64,000 nucleotides of DNA from G965247775 sp965247775 (GCA_965247775.1 OZ252031.1:124001-188000); one strand, 5' to 3'; positions 1 to 8,794 are shown, counted from the stretch's first letter. Notes: generated from the sequence alone by a model not told the origin. Numbers and translations are program-made.

Positions 1-53
1 GCACCGGCGCCGCCTACCGTTTCTGGCTGCGCGGCCGCACCGCTGCGGACTAG
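1..53 (+). CDS. 3' end of an unidentified protein (partial)
   Basis: An open frame enters from the left edge and stops at TAG 51-53. It gives only about 16 residues, ending in an Arg-rich tail. Too little is visible to name a product, and even its coding status is uncertain. The hairpin at 219-268 lies between it and the convergent acyl-CoA dehydrogenase. Confidence 0.3.
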   Translation, partial: TGAAYRFWLRGRTAAD

Positions 54-218
54 AGCCCCCCTTTTTTCGAGCGCCCGTCACGTTTTCGACGCTCAAGTGT
101 CTAATGACGGAAGACGCGGCAGCATCACCGCGTTGGGTCCCTAGACACCAGTGAGTGGGCGGGCGCGCACCCCGCCCGCTTCTCGTTAACGGCCCCGCCG
201 AGGAGTCACTCGACGCGC

Positions 219-268
219 AGTCCCCCCCGAGGAAGCCCGGGTTCGCCCGGGCTTCCTCGGGGGGGACT
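219..268. terminator. perfect 23-bp hairpin between convergent genes
   Basis: A 23-nt arm (219-241) and its exact reverse complement (246-268) flank a TTCG loop (242-245). A second, imperfect stem lies just before it (about 154-180). The hairpin sits between a rightward gene end at 53 and a leftward gene end at 299, so it most likely terminates both. No T-tract follows, so it would act as a strong stem rather than a textbook intrinsic terminator. The rest of the 54-298 gap shows no gene. Confidence 0.6.
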
Positions 269-298
269 GGCCACCCCGCCACCAACGAACTGCGTCGA

Positions 299-1429
299 TC
301 AGATTCCCAGCAGATCCGCCACCTTGTCGCGATGGTGCTCCCCATCGCCCCACATCAACTCGGCCATCTTCTGTCGCCGGAAGTAGAGCTGGATCACGTA
401 CTCCTTGGTGAAGCCAATGCCGCCGTGGATCTGCTGCCCATGCGCGACCACGCGGCGGCTGGCGTCCGAGCACCAGGCTTTGGCCATACTCACGTGGAGA
501 TCCTGGTCCGGCTCGTTCTCGTTCACGGCCCAGGCCGCGCGGTACATGATGAAGCGTGAGCCGTCCACGTCCGTCACCATGTCGGCGGCTTTGTGCTGGA
601 TGGCCTGGAAGGAGCCGATGGGCCTCCCGAACTGGATCCGCTCCTTGGCGTACTCCACGCTGATCTCGAAGTCGCGCTGCGCCAGCCCCACCAAGTAGGC
701 GCAGTAGGCCACCGTCGCCCGGCGCTGGACCTCACGCATGATCGCCCAGCCGCCATCGACCTCGCCCAGCACCGCCTCCGGGAGCACGGCCACGTTGTCG
801 AAGGTCACCTCGCACTGTTTGTCGTCGGCGATCGTCTTCAGCACCGTCCTGCCGATGCCGGGCGTCCGGGCGTCCACCAAGAAAAGCGTGATCCCGTCCT
901 CGCCACTGCCGGACGTCCGCGCCACCACGACCAGTTGGTCCGCGACGTGCGCATCCGGGACGAAGAGCTTCGTGCCGTGCAGCACATAGCCCCCGTCCTT
1001 GGCGGTGGCCGTCAACTCGACCCCCTCGGCGTCGAAGCGGGCGGAGGGCTCGGTGAAGGCCAGCGTCAGGATCAGGTCGCCGCTGGCCACCTTGGGCAGG
1101 ATGGCCTGCTTGTGAGCGTCGCTCCCGGCCAGCATGATCGGGACCGCCCCCAGCACCACGGTGCTGATGAAGGGCCCCGGCACCAGCGCTCGTCCGAACT
1201 CCTCCAGCAACACGGCCAGGTCCAGGAAGCTCATCCCGTTGCCGCCGTACGCCTCGGGGATCATGAGACCCTGCCAGCCCTGCGCGGCCATGCCCTGCCA
1301 GAGCGCGTCCGTGTAGCCGCGCTCGTCCTCCTCCATCTCGCGCACCAGCGTCTCCGGCGACTCTTTCTCGAGGAAGTCGCGCGCGAACGTCTTGAGCATT
1401 TCCTGCTCTTCGGAAAGACCGAGATCCAT
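299..1429 (-). CDS. acyl-CoA dehydrogenase family protein
   Basis: A 376-residue flavoprotein of the FadE/acyl-CoA dehydrogenase fold: N-terminal helical domain, beta domain with the FTEPS motif (FAD/substrate contact) near residue 125, and a C-terminal helical domain with RIQFGRPIGSFQAIQ and GGIGFTKEY. The usual catalytic Glu context (YEGTS) near the C-terminus reads WGDGE, so it may be a divergent enzyme or the partner subunit of a heteromeric dehydrogenase. The start ATG at 1429 has an AGGAGA ribosome site. It is divergent from the SDR-like gene at 1588 and neighbours several crotonases, consistent with beta-oxidation-type metabolism. Electrons would pass to the EtfBA encoded at 16.6-18.4 kb. 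The substrate cannot be predicted. Confidence 0.9.
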   Translation of the reverse strand: MDLGLSEEQEMLKTFARDFLEKESPETLVREMEEDERGYTDALWQGMAAQGWQGLMIPEAYGGNGMSFLDLAVLLEEFGRALVPGPFISTVVLGAVPIMLAGSDAHKQAILPKVASGDLILTLAFTEPSARFDAEGVELTATAKDGGYVLHGTKLFVPDAHVADQLVVVARTSGSGEDGITLFLVDARTPGIGRTVLKTIADDKQCEVTFDNVAVLPEAVLGEVDGGWAIMREVQRRATVAYCAYLVGLAQRDFEISVEYAKERIQFGRPIGSFQAIQHKAADMVTDVDGSRFIMYRAAWAVNENEPDQDLHVSMAKAWCSDASRRVVAHGQQIHGGIGFTKEYVIQLYFRRQKMAELMWGDGEHHRDKVADLLGI

Positions 1430-1575
1430 GCGCTTCTCCTCGACGCCGTCCCGAGGCCGCGGCGCGGGGAAGGCTATCGTCAGCCCCCGACTCCGGCAAC
1501 CCCGAACGCGCCGGCAGCGGGGCCCGGCCGGTGGACGCGCACTTCACGGCGCCGGGCAGAAGCGACGAGCTGGAC

Positions 1576-1581
1576 TAGCAT
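1576..1581 (+). promoter_or_regulatory. -10 box TAGCAT, leaderless start
   Basis: TAGCAT ends exactly 6 nt before the GTG start at 1588. Transcription would therefore begin at or next to the start codon, and no Shine-Dalgarno site is present. It belongs to the set of TANNNT-6-start arrangements seen at several other genes here. No clear -35 is visible. Confidence 0.5.
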
Positions 1582-1587
1582 GCGGCC

Positions 1588-2160
1588 GTGTCCGACGCCG
1601 ACGCCGCCCCGATCCCACTCCACGACCTCCACGCCGATCTGCTCGGCCGCCGCGCCGTGGTCTACGGCGCGGCCGGCGAGGTCGGGCGCGCCATCGTCAA
1701 TGCCCTGCGCGCCGCCGGCGCCGAGCTGGGCCTGACGAGTGCCAGCACGGACGGCGCGGCCCTGTTCGCCCTCAAGCGGGCCGCCGCTGGCGTCCCCGCC
1801 CAGGCCGTCGATCTCACCAACCCCAGTAGCGTGCGCGTCGCCACGCGCAAGCTGGCCAAGGAGCTGGGCGGGCTCGACGTCGCCGTCGTCGTGCCTCCCG
1901 CACAGCTCGACCCCCGCGACCTGCTCGCGATCGCCGCCCGCGAGACTGGGCGCGGCGGCGCGGGCGCACTGATCCTGATCGGCCCCCTCCCAGGCGGGGA
2001 CCTGCCCGACTCCCTCGTCGCCATCGACGCGCCGCAGGCCGCGGCCGACGAGATCGCGACGCTCGTTGCCCACCTCTCGGCGGCCCGCGAGCCGCCGGCC
2101 GCCCCCCGCGCCTGTACCATTCGCGACGGCCAGGCCGTCCCCATCGACCCCGCACCGTAG
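1588..2160 (+). CDS. short SDR-like Rossmann protein
   Basis: A 190-residue protein with an N-terminal nucleotide-binding motif (VYGAAGEVGRAI, about residues 24-35) and the beta-alpha order of a short-chain dehydrogenase (an AVDLTNPSS segment, then LDVAVVVPP). It is shorter than the usual 240-260 residues and lacks a recognisable YxxxK catalytic pair and the NAG motif. It may bind NAD(P) without being a standard reductase. The GTG start fits a leaderless promoter 6 nt upstream. It is followed by an enoyl-CoA hydratase-family gene. Specific function unknown. Confidence 0.7.
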   Translation: MSDADAAPIPLHDLHADLLGRRAVVYGAAGEVGRAIVNALRAAGAELGLTSASTDGAALFALKRAAAGVPAQAVDLTNPSSVRVATRKLAKELGGLDVAVVVPPAQLDPRDLLAIAARETGRGGAGALILIGPLPGGDLPDSLVAIDAPQAAADEIATLVAHLSAAREPPAAPRACTIRDGQAVPIDPAP

Positions 2161-2189
2161 AATCGCGTTGCCCGCGGAAGGGGGCCCTC

Positions 2190-3065
2190 ATGGATCTGGA
2201 AAACGTTCGTTACGAAGAGCGCGACGGCACTGCCTACGTCACGCTGAACCGTCCCGAGAAGCTCAACGCGCTCTCTTTCGATCTACTCGAGGATCTCAAC
2301 ACGGCCCTGTGGGAGGCCGATGACCGCAGCGCCGTGCACTCTGTCGTCCTGGCCGGTGAGGGCCGCGCCTTTTGCGCCGGGTACGACATCACGCCGGGCG
2401 GCGGCGGCGCCCGCGAGGGCTACCGCAGCAGCCGCAGCTACGACGACGACGTCTGGCAGTTGGAGCGGCGCCTGCGCCTGCGCATGCCCATCTTTGACAT
2501 GCACAAGCCCGTGGTCGCGCGGCTACATGGCTACTGCCTGGCCGGAGGCACCGACCTCGCCCTCTCCTGCGATCTCATCATCGCGGCCGAGGACGCCCTG
2601 ATCGGTTACCCGCCCACCCGCGCCATGGGCGGCCCCCCCGCGCACATGTGGCTGTACCACGTGGGGCCGCAGCAGGCCAAGCGGCTGCTCTTCACCGGCG
2701 ACAGCGTCCGCGGGGCCGAGGCCGCCCAGATCGGCCTCGTCCTGGAGGCCGTCCCTGCCGACCGGCTGGACGAAGCCGTCGCGGCGCTCACCGGACGCCT
2801 GGCCATGATCGACCACGAGCTTCTCGCCGTACAGAAACGCACGGTCAACCTGGGGCTCGAGCTGATGGGCGCGCGCACGCTGCAGCGCCTCGCCGCCGAA
2901 ACCGACGCCCGCGGCCATCAAGCCCCCAGCGCCCGCGAGTTCGGCCGTCTCAGCACGGAGCAGGGGCTGAAGAAGGCGCTCGAATGGCGCGACACCAAGT
3001 TCGGCGACGGCCGCGCCACCGCCGCCTACCAGCGCCGTCGCGAGGAGGCCGGCCGGCAGTCCTGA
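2190..3065 (+). CDS. enoyl-CoA hydratase/isomerase family protein
   Basis: A 291-residue crotonase-fold protein. The N-terminus has the family opening (YVTLNRPEKLNALS), then GRAFCAGYDI, which forms the first oxyanion-hole strand, and a CLAGGTDLALSCDL segment for CoA binding. The two glutamates used by classical enoyl-CoA hydratase are missing: the QPE position reads YPP, and the second Glu position reads Arg in the AKRLLFTGD segment. A hydratase reaction is therefore doubtful; another acyl-CoA reaction of the superfamily is likelier. The ATG at 2190 follows a purine-rich GGAAGGGGG site. Its stop abuts the stop of the small gene on the other strand at 3066. Confidence 0.88.
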   Translation: MDLENVRYEERDGTAYVTLNRPEKLNALSFDLLEDLNTALWEADDRSAVHSVVLAGEGRAFCAGYDITPGGGGAREGYRSSRSYDDDVWQLERRLRLRMPIFDMHKPVVARLHGYCLAGGTDLALSCDLIIAAEDALIGYPPTRAMGGPPAHMWLYHVGPQQAKRLLFTGDSVRGAEAAQIGLVLEAVPADRLDEAVAALTGRLAMIDHELLAVQKRTVNLGLELMGARTLQRLAAETDARGHQAPSAREFGRLSTEQGLKKALEWRDTKFGDGRATAAYQRRREEAGRQS

Positions 3066-3248
3066 TCAGCCGCGCCGCCGCGATCCGGGTGCGGATGTGG
3101 CGGAATTCTCCGGCCCCGGCGCCGGGTCGGCCAGGATGCGCAGATGCCGGTCCAGGCAGCGCGTGCAAACGCCGGGGCTGGCGGGGCGGCTGCCGCGGGA
3201 CAGGACGGCTTTGCACCAGGCGCAGACCACCGCCGGTCCGCTGCTCAC
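3066..3248 (-). CDS. small zinc-ribbon-like protein
   Basis: A 60-residue product with two CxxC pairs, CAWC near residue 9 and CTRC near residue 28. This is the pattern of a small structural zinc-binding domain, and similar CAWC-CxxC mini-proteins are common and uncharacterised. The start is GTG at 3248. It is convergent with the enoyl-CoA hydratase-like gene; the two stop codons touch without overlap. The tail is Pro/Arg-rich. No function can be assigned. Confidence 0.5.
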   Translation of the reverse strand: MSSGPAVVCAWCKAVLSRGSRPASPGVCTRCLDRHLRILADPAPGPENSATSAPGSRRRG

Positions 3249-3372
3249 GGGCTATCGCTTTCGCCGCCGGCCCCTCTGGCGGGGCCGCTCCGCGCTCGGC
3301 TCATGGTCGAACTGACGGCAGTCAGTCCGTATGCGGGGTTCCCCCATATCCCGCCGCGCCCCGGCCGCGCGG

Positions 3373-3378
3373 TACCAT
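3373..3378 (+). promoter_or_regulatory. -10 box TACCAT, leaderless start
   Basis: TACCAT lies exactly 6 nt before the ATG at 3385 and no Shine-Dalgarno site precedes it. The spacing matches the other leaderless candidates in this window. Confidence 0.5.
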
Positions 3379-3384
3379 GCGGCC

Positions 3385-3744
3385 ATGGCCAGCCCGCCAG
3401 CGCCGGAAACGCCGCCCCCCGCCGTCGCCGCGCCGACCGTCGAGCCGAAGGCCGCCGCCGCCGAGCGAGCGGAACTGGAACCTCGCTACCACCTAGTCCT
3501 TCTGGACGACGACGACCACTCCTATGCCTACGTGGTGGAGATGCTCGGGCGGCTGCTGGGCTACTCGCGCGAGAAGGCGTTCGGCATCGCCGCGGTTGTC
3601 GACAGTCAGGGCCGCGCCATCGTGGAGACGGCGGGGTACGACAGCGTGAGCCGCCACCAGCAGCTGATCCACGGCTACGGCCCGGATCCGCGCGTGGAGC
3701 GCTGCAGCGGCTCCATGTCGGCGGTGCTGGAGGAGGCGCCCTAG
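3385..3744 (+). CDS. clpS: ATP-dependent Clp protease adaptor ClpS
   Basis: A 119-residue protein with a Pro/Ala-rich flexible N-terminus (about 1-36) and a ClpS core: YHLVLLDDDDHSYAYVVEML, then a helix ending in EKAFGIAAVVDSQGRAI. ClpS delivers N-degron substrates to the ClpA/ClpC unfoldase. The DDDDHSY segment corresponds to the conserved DD-x-HT substrate-pocket region. The C-terminus differs from the proteobacterial form (an ERCSGSMSA segment), as in several ClpS variants outside Proteobacteria. The ATG at 3385 is preferred because the leaderless -10 box fits it; an in-frame ATG at 3331 would add 18 unconserved residues. Confidence 0.85.
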   Translation: MASPPAPETPPPAVAAPTVEPKAAAAERAELEPRYHLVLLDDDDHSYAYVVEMLGRLLGYSREKAFGIAAVVDSQGRAIVETAGYDSVSRHQQLIHGYGPDPRVERCSGSMSAVLEEAP

Positions 3745-3752
3745 GGACAGTC

Positions 3753-4130
3753 CTAGGCCAGACAGCGCAGCGGCCCGCCCTTCCACTCCACCATCTCACC
3801 GACCAGCGGGCCGAAGTCCAGCGGCGCCCCGAGCGGCCCGCCGCGCAGCTCGGAGTAGGCGCGATGCACGTTGCCCACCAAGCGCTCTGCGTCCAGCCAG
3901 GCCCCGAAGCGTCCCAGGTCCGTGTCTTGCGCCAGCGGCGTCGCGGCCGCTTCGACGCCGGCGCGGGCCACCTCCTGGACGAAGCGGAGATAGGCCGCCA
4001 CCTCGTCGATGACCTCGGGTCCGCAGACCGGGCTATGACCGGGAATGAGGCATTCCGCCCCGAAGGCGCGGATCCGCTCCAGCGCGGGGGCGGGGACGTG
4101 GTCGCTGGGCGTGCCGTGATGACTGGTCAT
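3753..4130 (-). pseudogene. C-terminal fragment of a metallo-beta-lactamase-fold hydrolase
   Basis: The 125-residue product resembles only the last part of an MBL-fold hydrolase: a helix, then LIPGHSPVCGPEVIDEVAAY, which carries the final metal-ligand His. The N-terminal half with the HxHxDH motif is absent, and the sequence upstream belongs to an unrelated membrane protein. An ATG with a GGAGCAG site could still start it, so it might be expressed, but metal catalysis is unlikely. It is the last cistron of the minus-strand run SDR - membrane protein - this fragment. A truncated gene is the simplest reading. Confidence 0.6.
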
Positions 4131-4173
4131 GCGCTGCTCCCCATCTGGTGGTCCAGGGCGGGGAGGTATAGCG

Positions 4174-4671
4174 TCAGTACCCCGTACGGCGGCGGAAGCG
4201 TGCGGCGTCGGCCAGCAACACGGCGCCGGCCAGCGCGGCGTGAAAGATCGTGAGCCCCAGCAGCGCGTCGCCCGCAGCCGTGCCCACGTCGCCGAGTTCG
4301 CGGATCGCGAGGAGGCTGCCGCCCAGCATCAGCGCGACGGAGAAGGCCGTCCAGTGCCGCAGATACTCGGCCAGGAAGGTCACGGCGATCGCCGCCGCCA
4401 GCGCCCCCCCGGCCACCAGCGCCAGCACGATGTCCTCGTCCCGATTCCAACCGCCCCGCGCCGTGCCGGTGAGTGGGTTGACGTCTCCGCCCGGCTCGCC
4501 GCCGCGGACGGCCAGGAACGTCACTACGATGGCCATTCCCACCGCGCCGCCCACGAGCGGCCGGCCCCAGCGGGCCGCTCCCCAATTGAGCCCCAGCGTG
4601 CGATAGCGGATCCGCGTTCGCCGAGCGTGTTCGGGCGCGCCCGTTGCTTCCGTGGCTCCCGCTCCGGACAT
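4174..4671 (-). CDS. four-helix membrane protein of unknown function
   Basis: A 165-residue integral membrane protein with about four hydrophobic stretches: roughly 37-55, 82-100, 107-126 and 132-152. The N-terminus is basic and hydrophilic. The linker after helix 1 contains a polar Gly/Asp/Asn segment. No family motif is recognised. The ATG at 4671 has a GGGAGA site and starts 9 nt after the SDR stop, so the two are probably co-transcribed. Confidence 0.75.
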   Translation of the reverse strand: MSGAGATEATGAPEHARRTRIRYRTLGLNWGAARWGRPLVGGAVGMAIVVTFLAVRGGEPGGDVNPLTGTARGGWNRDEDIVLALVAGGALAAAIAVTFLAEYLRHWTAFSVALMLGGSLLAIRELGDVGTAAGDALLGLTIFHAALAGAVLLADAARFRRRTGY

Positions 4672-4680
4672 GACGTCTCC

Positions 4681-5460
4681 CTAGATGTTCGAGCGGCTCT
4701 GGCCGCCGTCGACGTTGAGGCAGGTTCCGGTCACCCAGGACGCCCGCGGCGAGCAAAGGAACGCCACCACCGCGCCCACCTCCTCGGGCCGGCCGAAGCG
4801 CCCGAAGGCGATCCCATCCAGGATGGTGCGCTGGATGCCCTCCGGGTCCGCCTCGTAGCGCGTCTCCCAGCGACTCCCCGGCCAGGCGATGGAGCCCGGC
4901 GCCACCGCGTTGACGCGGATGTTGTCGCTGGCCAGCTCCAGCGCCAGGGCCTTGGCGTGGCTGTGGATCGCCGCCTTCATGGCGTTGTACTGCGGCGACC
5001 CCCCTGCCTCCCGTCCGAAAATCGATCCGATGTGCACGACCACACCGCTGTCGGCGCCCGGCGCGCCCGCTCGCGCCCGCAGGTGCGGCAGTGCAGCCTG
5101 CGTGGCGCGCACGGTGGCCAGCAAGTTGAGGCGGAACATCTCTTCCCAGACGGCGTCCCCCTCGCCGCGGACGGACGCCCCCATGTTGTTGATCAGGATG
5201 TCGATCCCTCCGAACGTGGTGGCGCTCTCGGCGACGACCCGCTCGATGTCTGCGGCGTCGCCCAGGTCCGCCGCCAGCGCCAGCACGCGCCCGGGCCCCG
5301 CCGCCTCGATTTCGGCCGCGGCCGCCTCCAGGATCTGGGGGCGGCGCGCGCAGATCGCGACATCGGCGCCTTCGGCGGCGAGAGAGAGCGCGCAGTACTT
5401 GCCGATGCCTTCGGAGGCGGCCGTCACCAAGGCGGCCTTGCCCGCGAGTCCGAGTTCCAT
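4681..5460 (-). CDS. SDR family oxidoreductase
   Basis: A 259-residue classical short-chain dehydrogenase/reductase. The cofactor loop reads TAASEGIG (TGxxxGIG with Gly to Ala). It is followed by AICARR, whose basic residues suggest NADP(H). NNMGAS corresponds to the NNAG motif, the catalytic Ser lies in HIGSIFG and the Tyr/Lys pair in YNAMK. It resembles 3-oxoacyl-(ACP/CoA) reductase-type SDRs, but the substrate is unknown. The ATG at 5460 is preceded by GGGGCAGGGG; a TATATT -10 box lies on the minus strand at 5485-5490. It is divergent from the penicillin acylase-like gene. Confidence 0.88.
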   Translation of the reverse strand: MELGLAGKAALVTAASEGIGKYCALSLAAEGADVAICARRPQILEAAAAEIEAAGPGRVLALAADLGDAADIERVVAESATTFGGIDILINNMGASVRGEGDAVWEEMFRLNLLATVRATQAALPHLRARAGAPGADSGVVVHIGSIFGREAGGSPQYNAMKAAIHSHAKALALELASDNIRVNAVAPGSIAWPGSRWETRYEADPEGIQRTILDGIAFGRFGRPEEVGAVVAFLCSPRASWVTGTCLNVDGGQSRSNI

Positions 5461-5501
5461 CCCCTGCCCCGTTCTAGCGGCGGCAATATACCAGTGCCCT
5501 C

Positions 5502-5507
5502 TACACT
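5502..5507 (+). promoter_or_regulatory. -10 box TACACT upstream of the acylase gene
   Basis: TACACT ends 8 nt before the ATG at 5516, giving a leaderless or nearly leaderless start. The opposing promoter TATATT (minus, 5485-5490) serves the divergent SDR gene. Confidence 0.4.
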
Positions 5508-5515
5508 CGCCCGGC

Positions 5516-7960
5516 ATGCTCGATGACACGCGCGCCCTGCAGGAGACCGCCCGCCGGCGGTGGCGCGATCTCCGCCTCAGCGCGCGGCAGGGCGGAGCGT
5601 TCCTCCGCGCCCTCAGCGGTGAATGGCTGCGACCCCCGCCCGCCGCGCCCCGAGCGGGCAGGCTCCACGTCGGCGGCGTCCAGGGGACGGTCGAAATCCT
5701 CCGCGACGACGCCGGCGTCGCGCACATCTATGCGGGAAGTGAGGCGGACGCCCTCTTCGGCCTCGGCTTCGTCCACGTCCAGGATCGCTTCTGGCAGATG
5801 GAGTTCTTTCGCCGCGTCGGGGCGGGCCGCATGGCCGAGGTCAGCGGACCGAAGGCCCTGCCCACCGACCGCCTGATGCGCCACATCGGCCTGGCCCGTG
5901 CGGCCGACGCCGCCTGGACCGCGACGCCGGTGGCGCTACAGCGCCGCGTGCTGCCCTATATGGAGGGCGTCAACGTGGCGCTGGAGACCACCCCCCTGCC
6001 GCTGGAAGTCCGCATCCTCGACTACCAGCCGGAGCCCTGGCGGCCGCAGGACACCGCGCTCTGGGGCAAGCTGCTCGCCTTCATGCTCAGCCCCGCCTGG
6101 GAGGCCCAGATCCTGCGCGCCCGTCTCGTGGAGAGGGTCGGGCTTGCAGCCGTCATGGCGATCGACCCGGGCTACCCGGCCGTCGGGCCGGTGGTCGCGC
6201 CGCCCGGCGCGCCGTACGGCGCGCTGGCTGCCGGCATCAGCGACGCCTACGCCCGCGTGGTCCGGCAAACGGGGCTCGGTGCGCCCGGGCAGGGCAGCAA
6301 CAACTGGGCCTTGGCCGGCGAGCAGACCGCGAGCGGCCGCGCCCTCTTCGCCTGCGATCCCCATCTCTCCGCCGTGATGCCCGCCCACGGCTACTTCGTG
6401 CACCTGGACTATCCCGGCGTCGGCGTTGGCGGTGCGAGCGTGCCTGGCCTGCCCGGAATCATCTGGGGCTTCAACGACCGCGTGGCCTGGGGCCCGACCG
6501 CCGGCCTCGCCTCCACACAGGACGTGGTGGTGGAGGAGTTCGACGGCGACCGCTACCGCACCGCCGACGGCTGGGCCCTCGCCGGGGCCATCGATGAGCG
6601 GATCGCCGTCCGTGGGCACCCCGACGCGCGCGTGTGGATCCGAGTGACCCAGCACGGCCCTGTCGTCTCGCCGGAGATCCCCCACATCCGCCAGGCCCTC
6701 GCGCTGCGTTCCACCGTGCTGGACCCGGCCACCTCCGGCGCCGGCCTGCTGGACCTGCTCGGTTGCGGCGACTTCGGCGAGTTTCGCCGCGCCGTAGCCG
6801 GCTTCCACGAGTTCAACCTGGTCTTCGCCTACGCCGACGTGGCGGGCCACATCGGCGCGCAGATGAGCGGCGCCGTGCCCCGCCGCCGTCCCGGCTCGGG
6901 CTGGCTGCCGGAGCCGGGCTGGGACCCCGCCAGCGAGTGGGATGGTTTGGTCCCGCCAGATCAGCTGCCACACGTCTTCGACCCGCCGCAGGGGCGGGTG
7001 TGGAGCGCCAACAACGCGCCCGTGCCCGTCGCCGACTTGCCATTCGCGGGGGAGTTCCTGGATGTCTTCCGGGCGGCCCGCATTGAGCAGGCGCTGGCGG
7101 CGCATTCCGCCCACGACGTGGACAGCGCCCGGCGCCTCCAGACCGACGACTTCTCGTCCCCCCTGCTCGCGGTCGCCCGCTATCTCGGCGACCTGGACGC
7201 GGTGGATGAGCGCGAAGCGCGGCTGCTCGACGGCGTGCGGCGCTGGGACGGCCGCGCCGCCCGGGACTCCGTCCCCGCGGCTGTGGCCGGCGTGACCTAC
7301 AGCCGGTTGCTTGACGCCGTGTTGCGCGCGAAGCTCGGGGACGCCGTCGACACCTACTTCGACGACGTGCACGCCGTGCCCAACCTGAATCTCGTGGCCG
7401 CACGCGCGGCCTCGCTCGTCACCGGGCTACTCGACGACGCCCCGGCGGACTGGTTCGGCCCAGCCGGCCCCGGCGTGGGCGGGCGCGAGGTGTGGGGCGC
7501 CGCCTTGCTGCGCGCCTTCCGCGACGCGCTGGCCCTGCTGGAGGATCGTCTGGGCCGGGACGAGCAGCGCTGGACCTGGGGGCGCGTGCGGCGGATCACT
7601 TTCCAACACGGTTTGGGCGAGGTCCCGGCGCTGGCGCGGCTCTTCAACCTGGGCCCCTATCCGATCGGCTCCGACGCGCAGGCGCCCCTGCAGGCCGGCC
7701 CCCTGGGCCGCGACCCCTTCTTGCCAGTCACGGCCGTGCCCGCGCTGCGCCTCATCGTGGAGATGACAGACCCGCCGCGGGCCGAGTTTGCCCTCGCCGG
7801 GGGGCAGGTGGGCCGGCGAGGCGACCCCCAGGCGGCCGATCTCCTGCCCGACTGGCGAGCGGGTCGCACCCGTCCCTTGCCAACGCGGCGGCCCGCCGTA
7901 GAGGCGGCGGCGCGCTACAGGCTGCGCCTGGAGCCGCGAACCCGTCGCACGCCCGAGTAG
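5516..7960 (+). CDS. penicillin acylase family Ntn-hydrolase
   Basis: An 814-residue member of the penicillin G acylase/AHL acylase family, amidases made as a precursor that cuts itself into alpha and beta chains. The segment GQGSNNWALAG near residue 260 holds the predicted new N-terminal Ser (about Ser261). It is followed by FACDPHLS and later WGPTAG and VWSANNAPV, all family landmarks. Before it come GVAHIYAGSEADALFGLGFVH and QDRFWQME, the typical alpha-chain opening. No obvious signal peptide is present, so it may be cytoplasmic. Likely substrates are acylated amines or lactones; none is indicated by context. The start ATG at 5516 is chosen over long upstream in-frame extensions because those overlap the divergent SDR gene. 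Confidence 0.9.
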   Translation: MLDDTRALQETARRRWRDLRLSARQGGAFLRALSGEWLRPPPAAPRAGRLHVGGVQGTVEILRDDAGVAHIYAGSEADALFGLGFVHVQDRFWQMEFFRRVGAGRMAEVSGPKALPTDRLMRHIGLARAADAAWTATPVALQRRVLPYMEGVNVALETTPLPLEVRILDYQPEPWRPQDTALWGKLLAFMLSPAWEAQILRARLVERVGLAAVMAIDPGYPAVGPVVAPPGAPYGALAAGISDAYARVVRQTGLGAPGQGSNNWALAGEQTASGRALFACDPHLSAVMPAHGYFVHLDYPGVGVGGASVPGLPGIIWGFNDRVAWGPTAGLASTQDVVVEEFDGDRYRTADGWALAGAIDERIAVRGHPDARVWIRVTQHGPVVSPEIPHIRQALALRSTVLDPATSGAGLLDLLGCGDFGEFRRAVAGFHEFNLVFAYADVAGHIGAQMSGAVPRRRPGSGWLPEPGWDPASEWDGLVPPDQLPHVFDPPQGRVWSANNAPVPVADLPFAGEFLDVFRAARIEQALAAHSAHDVDSARRLQTDDFSSPLLAVARYLGDLDAVDEREARLLDGVRRWDGRAARDSVPAAVAGVTYSRLLDAVLRAKLGDAVDTYFDDVHAVPNLNLVAARAASLVTGLLDDAPADWFGPAGPGVGGREVWGAALLRAFRDALALLEDRLGRDEQRWTWGRVRRITFQHGLGEVPALARLFNLGPYPIGSDAQAPLQAGPLGRDPFLPVTAVPALRLIVEMTDPPRAEFALAGGQVGRRGDPQAADLLPDWRAGRTRPLPTRRPAVEAAARYRLRLEPRTRRTPE

Positions 7961-7984
7961 CGGGCCGCGTGGCGGCGCGGCGAC

Positions 7985-8794
7985 CTAGTGGCCGCTGAAG
8001 ACGGCCTCGCGCTTTTCCACCCAGGCGGTGGCGGCTTCCCGGTGGTCGTCCTGCTGCATCGACAGCCACTCCCAGGACAGTCCCATGTCCAGCACCAGTT
8101 CGGCCTGCTGCTTGAGCATTTTGTTGATCGTGTTCTTGGTGGCCCGGCAGGCGTACGGGGGCATGCTGGCCAGCCTGTCTGCCAGGTCCATGCTGAACGA
8201 CATCACCTGCTCCTGCGGGACGACGTGATTGGCGATGCCCATACTGAGCAACTCGGGCCCCGTGATGAGATCGCCCGTCATCAGCAGCTCCTTGGCCTTG
8301 TTCGGGCCCACGATCAACGGCCAGATCACCGCACCCCCATCCCCGGCCACCAGTCCCACGTTGACGTGCCGGTCACCGACTTTCGCGGTCTCCGAGCAGA
8401 CCACCACGTCGCACATCAGCGCGATCGTCGCGCCCAACCCCACGGCGGCCCCGTTCACCGCGGCGACGATCGGCTTCTCGCAGTCCAGAATGGACTCCAC
8501 GATCTCCGCGGCCTCACCCCGGACCTCCGCGAAGCGCGCCTGCGAACCGATCGAGCCGGCGCCGCCCTCGCTCATGTTCTGCACGTCGCCACCGGCGCAG
8601 AAGCCCCGGCCCTCACCTGTCAACAGCACCGCCCAGGCATCGTTGTCGTTGTTGACGCGGCGGAAGATCCGCGAGAGTTCGTTGTGAAGTGGGCCATGTA
8701 CCGCGTTGAGCCGCTCCGGGCGGTTCAAGGTCAAGACCAGCACCTTGCCCTCGTAGCGGGACTTGATGAACTCGAAATCGCTGTAGTCCGTCAT
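7985..8794 (-). CDS. enoyl-CoA hydratase/isomerase family protein
   Basis: A 269-residue crotonase-fold protein opening with VLTLNRPERLNAV. It has GRGFCAGGDVQNM as first oxyanion strand and VGLGATIALMCD as the CoA-binding helix. The first catalytic Glu position reads His (GDRHVNVGL), while the second, in AKELLMTG, is Glu. It therefore differs from canonical hydratase and could be an isomerase or thioesterase-like member. The ATG at 8794 has a GGAGGA site about 9 nt upstream. It ends near the convergent acylase gene and is divergent from the next crotonase. The 250-bp divergent gap (8795-9044) holds weak promoter-like boxes (TATCGT 8905-8910, GATACT on the minus strand) and no gene. Confidence 0.88.
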   Translation of the reverse strand: MTDYSDFEFIKSRYEGKVLVLTLNRPERLNAVHGPLHNELSRIFRRVNNDNDAWAVLLTGEGRGFCAGGDVQNMSEGGAGSIGSQARFAEVRGEAAEIVESILDCEKPIVAAVNGAAVGLGATIALMCDVVVCSETAKVGDRHVNVGLVAGDGGAVIWPLIVGPNKAKELLMTGDLITGPELLSMGIANHVVPQEQVMSFSMDLADRLASMPPYACRATKNTINKMLKQQAELVLDMGLSWEWLSMQQDDHREAATAWVEKREAVFSGH

